Shown one piece after another: positions 47,692 to 48,375 of a stretch of DNA of 48,375 nucleotides. The DNA comes from a virus. The notes beneath the pieces are model-generated. The model did no database searches and had not been told where the DNA came from. It saw nothing but the letters and a program-made list of their open reading frames with translations. The translations under genes were made by a program, and so were the position numbers. The DNA is taken from the IMG/VR virus record IMGVR_UViG_3300025940_000002, positions 1 through 48,375 of that record, one strand, 5' to 3'. How positions within the stretch are numbered: the first letter of the stretch is position 1; each line of letters starts with the position of its first letter.

Positions 47692-48375
47692 ATGACGACC
47701 AAGACGACGGAGGGAACGAAGTTGAGCAGGGAGGACCTGGCCAGAGTCGACCAGCTGGCGGAAGAGGGGCGGATCCTGGACGCGGAGGCGAGCGAGCTGC
47801 GCAAGAAGGCCAACAAGCTGGCCGGCGACGCGAGCAAGAAGTTCGCCGAGGCCAACCTGATCCTGCGCGGCAAGGCCGAGGTCGAGGGCCCCACGCTGTA
47901 CGACCCGCCGCCGACGCCCGTGTCGCTGCCCGTGTTGGTGCCGGTGCTCGAACATGAGCCCCAACAGGAGCCCCGGGATGAGCCCAAGGGCCCGCCGGTC
48001 GACGCGATGCGGCTGGAGGTCCAGATGCCCGGCGAAGAGCCGCGGTCGGTGGTGATCGTCACGCACGCCCCCGAGGGCGACCCGCGCTTCACGCCCGAGG
48101 GCCGCGGCTGCTCGACGTTCAAGGCGGACGAGCTGGCGATCGACCCGCTGGCGCTGGAGCTGGCCTTCAAGGCGGCGCGGCCGATCTTCCCCGGCCGCAC
48201 GGGCAACGGGCCCGACGACGAGACGCCGGCGGCGTTCCGCCCCGAGCTGGGCTTCGGCGACCTGGTCCGCGCGTTCGCCCCGCCGGTGGCCTACGCGGCG
48301 GTCCGGTGCGCGATGTGGAGCGACGCCGGCCAGGGGATGGCCACGTACACGCTGTGGCCCGTGGTCGCGTTCGAT
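47692..48375 (+). CDS. 5' part of the 544-aa unknown protein (continues at base 1)
   Basis: ATG 47692 has GGGAGG about 10 nt upstream and opens a frame with no stop before the window end. Because 48277-48375 equals 1-99 and is in the same frame, it joins the open frame at base 1 and ends at 1050. The N-terminus (TTKTTEGTKLSREDLARVDQ) leads into a Lys/Glu-rich coiled helix (ASELRKKANKLAGDASKKFA), a Pro-rich linker and a beta-rich part (MRLEVQMPGEEPRSVVIVTH). No family recognised. Being the first gene after a strong promoter, it may be an early protein. Confidence 0.85.
   Translation, partial: MTTKTTEGTKLSREDLARVDQLAEEGRILDAEASELRKKANKLAGDASKKFAEANLILRGKAEVEGPTLYDPPPTPVSLPVLVPVLEHEPQQEPRDEPKGPPVDAMRLEVQMPGEEPRSVVIVTHAPEGDPRFTPEGRGCSTFKADELAIDPLALELAFKAARPIFPGRTGNGPDDETPAAFRPELGFGDLVRAFAPPVAYAAVRCAMWSDAGQGMATYTLWPVVAFD

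Noticed and set aside
1-48375. CRISPR arrays, tRNA or rRNA genes, insertion sequences and an integrase with attachment sites
   Set aside because: No regularly spaced repeats, cloverleaf-like segments with a T-arm, transposase motifs or recombinase catalytic motifs were seen on either strand.

Overview
This window is the complete genome of a GC-rich tailed bacteriophage. Bases 1-99 are identical to bases 48277-48375, so it is one circle (or circularly permuted molecule) of 48276 bp cut open inside a gene. Head genes (terminase large subunit, portal, scaffold, major capsid protein) are followed by a short-tail gene set: a connector, a propeller-like hub, one fibre, no tape measure and no sheath. 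That points to a podovirus. A single 4470-residue polyvalent protein recalls, from memory, the DarB-like giant proteins of Bcep22-type Burkholderia podophages. The host is unknown. It is a high-GC bacterium that uses Shine-Dalgarno sequences and sigma70-type promoters. No integrase, tRNA, CRISPR array, DNA polymerase or primase is visible.

Layout: (1) 47692 across the join to 2346, + strand: an operon with a 544-aa unknown protein, a zinc-ribbon/winged-helix protein and a lone sigma region-4 protein. (2) 5143 back to 2444, - strand: an accessory operon (DUF6884-like, transglutaminase-like, ParB-like and zinc-ribbon proteins) behind a strong promoter and a structured leader. (3) 5523-12000, + strand: small membrane protein, terminase small subunit, FliA-like sigma factor, terL and portal. 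(4) 13900 back to 11834, - strand: a small island with a ribbon-helix-helix protein and a membrane protein. (5) 14062-25442, + strand: scaffold, capsid, decoration proteins, connector, hub, fibre and internal virion proteins. (6) 25498-38910: the giant polyvalent gene (ParB-like, N6-adenine methyltransferase, DdrB/ParB-like, SF2 helicase, HEAGH peptidase, LPD38-like). (7) 38920-40898: lysis genes and small proteins. (8) 40899-41325: non-coding, with terminator, promoter and iteron-like octamers. (9) 41326-47457, + strand: an early/accessory operon with zinc-ribbon proteins, RusA, an Acb2/Tad1-type cyclic-nucleotide sponge and two carbohydrate-active-enzyme-like proteins.

Three promoters share the 11-mer CCGTGGTATAG and would fire operons 1, 2 and 9 with the host polymerase. 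The phage's own FliA-like sigma factor could then fire later genes, perhaps through a second element found twice (6698-6729 and 21449-21481), each 13 nt before an SD-less start codon. Counter-defence is carried by the giant methylase/helicase protein, presumably co-injected, and by the Acb2-like protein.

The most unusual features are two small out-of-frame genes nested in the low-complexity linkers of the giant gene, each with its own ribosome-binding site and better codon use than the giant frame; the twin control element; the octamer cluster at 41034-41188; and several gene junctions where stop and start codons fall out of frame.
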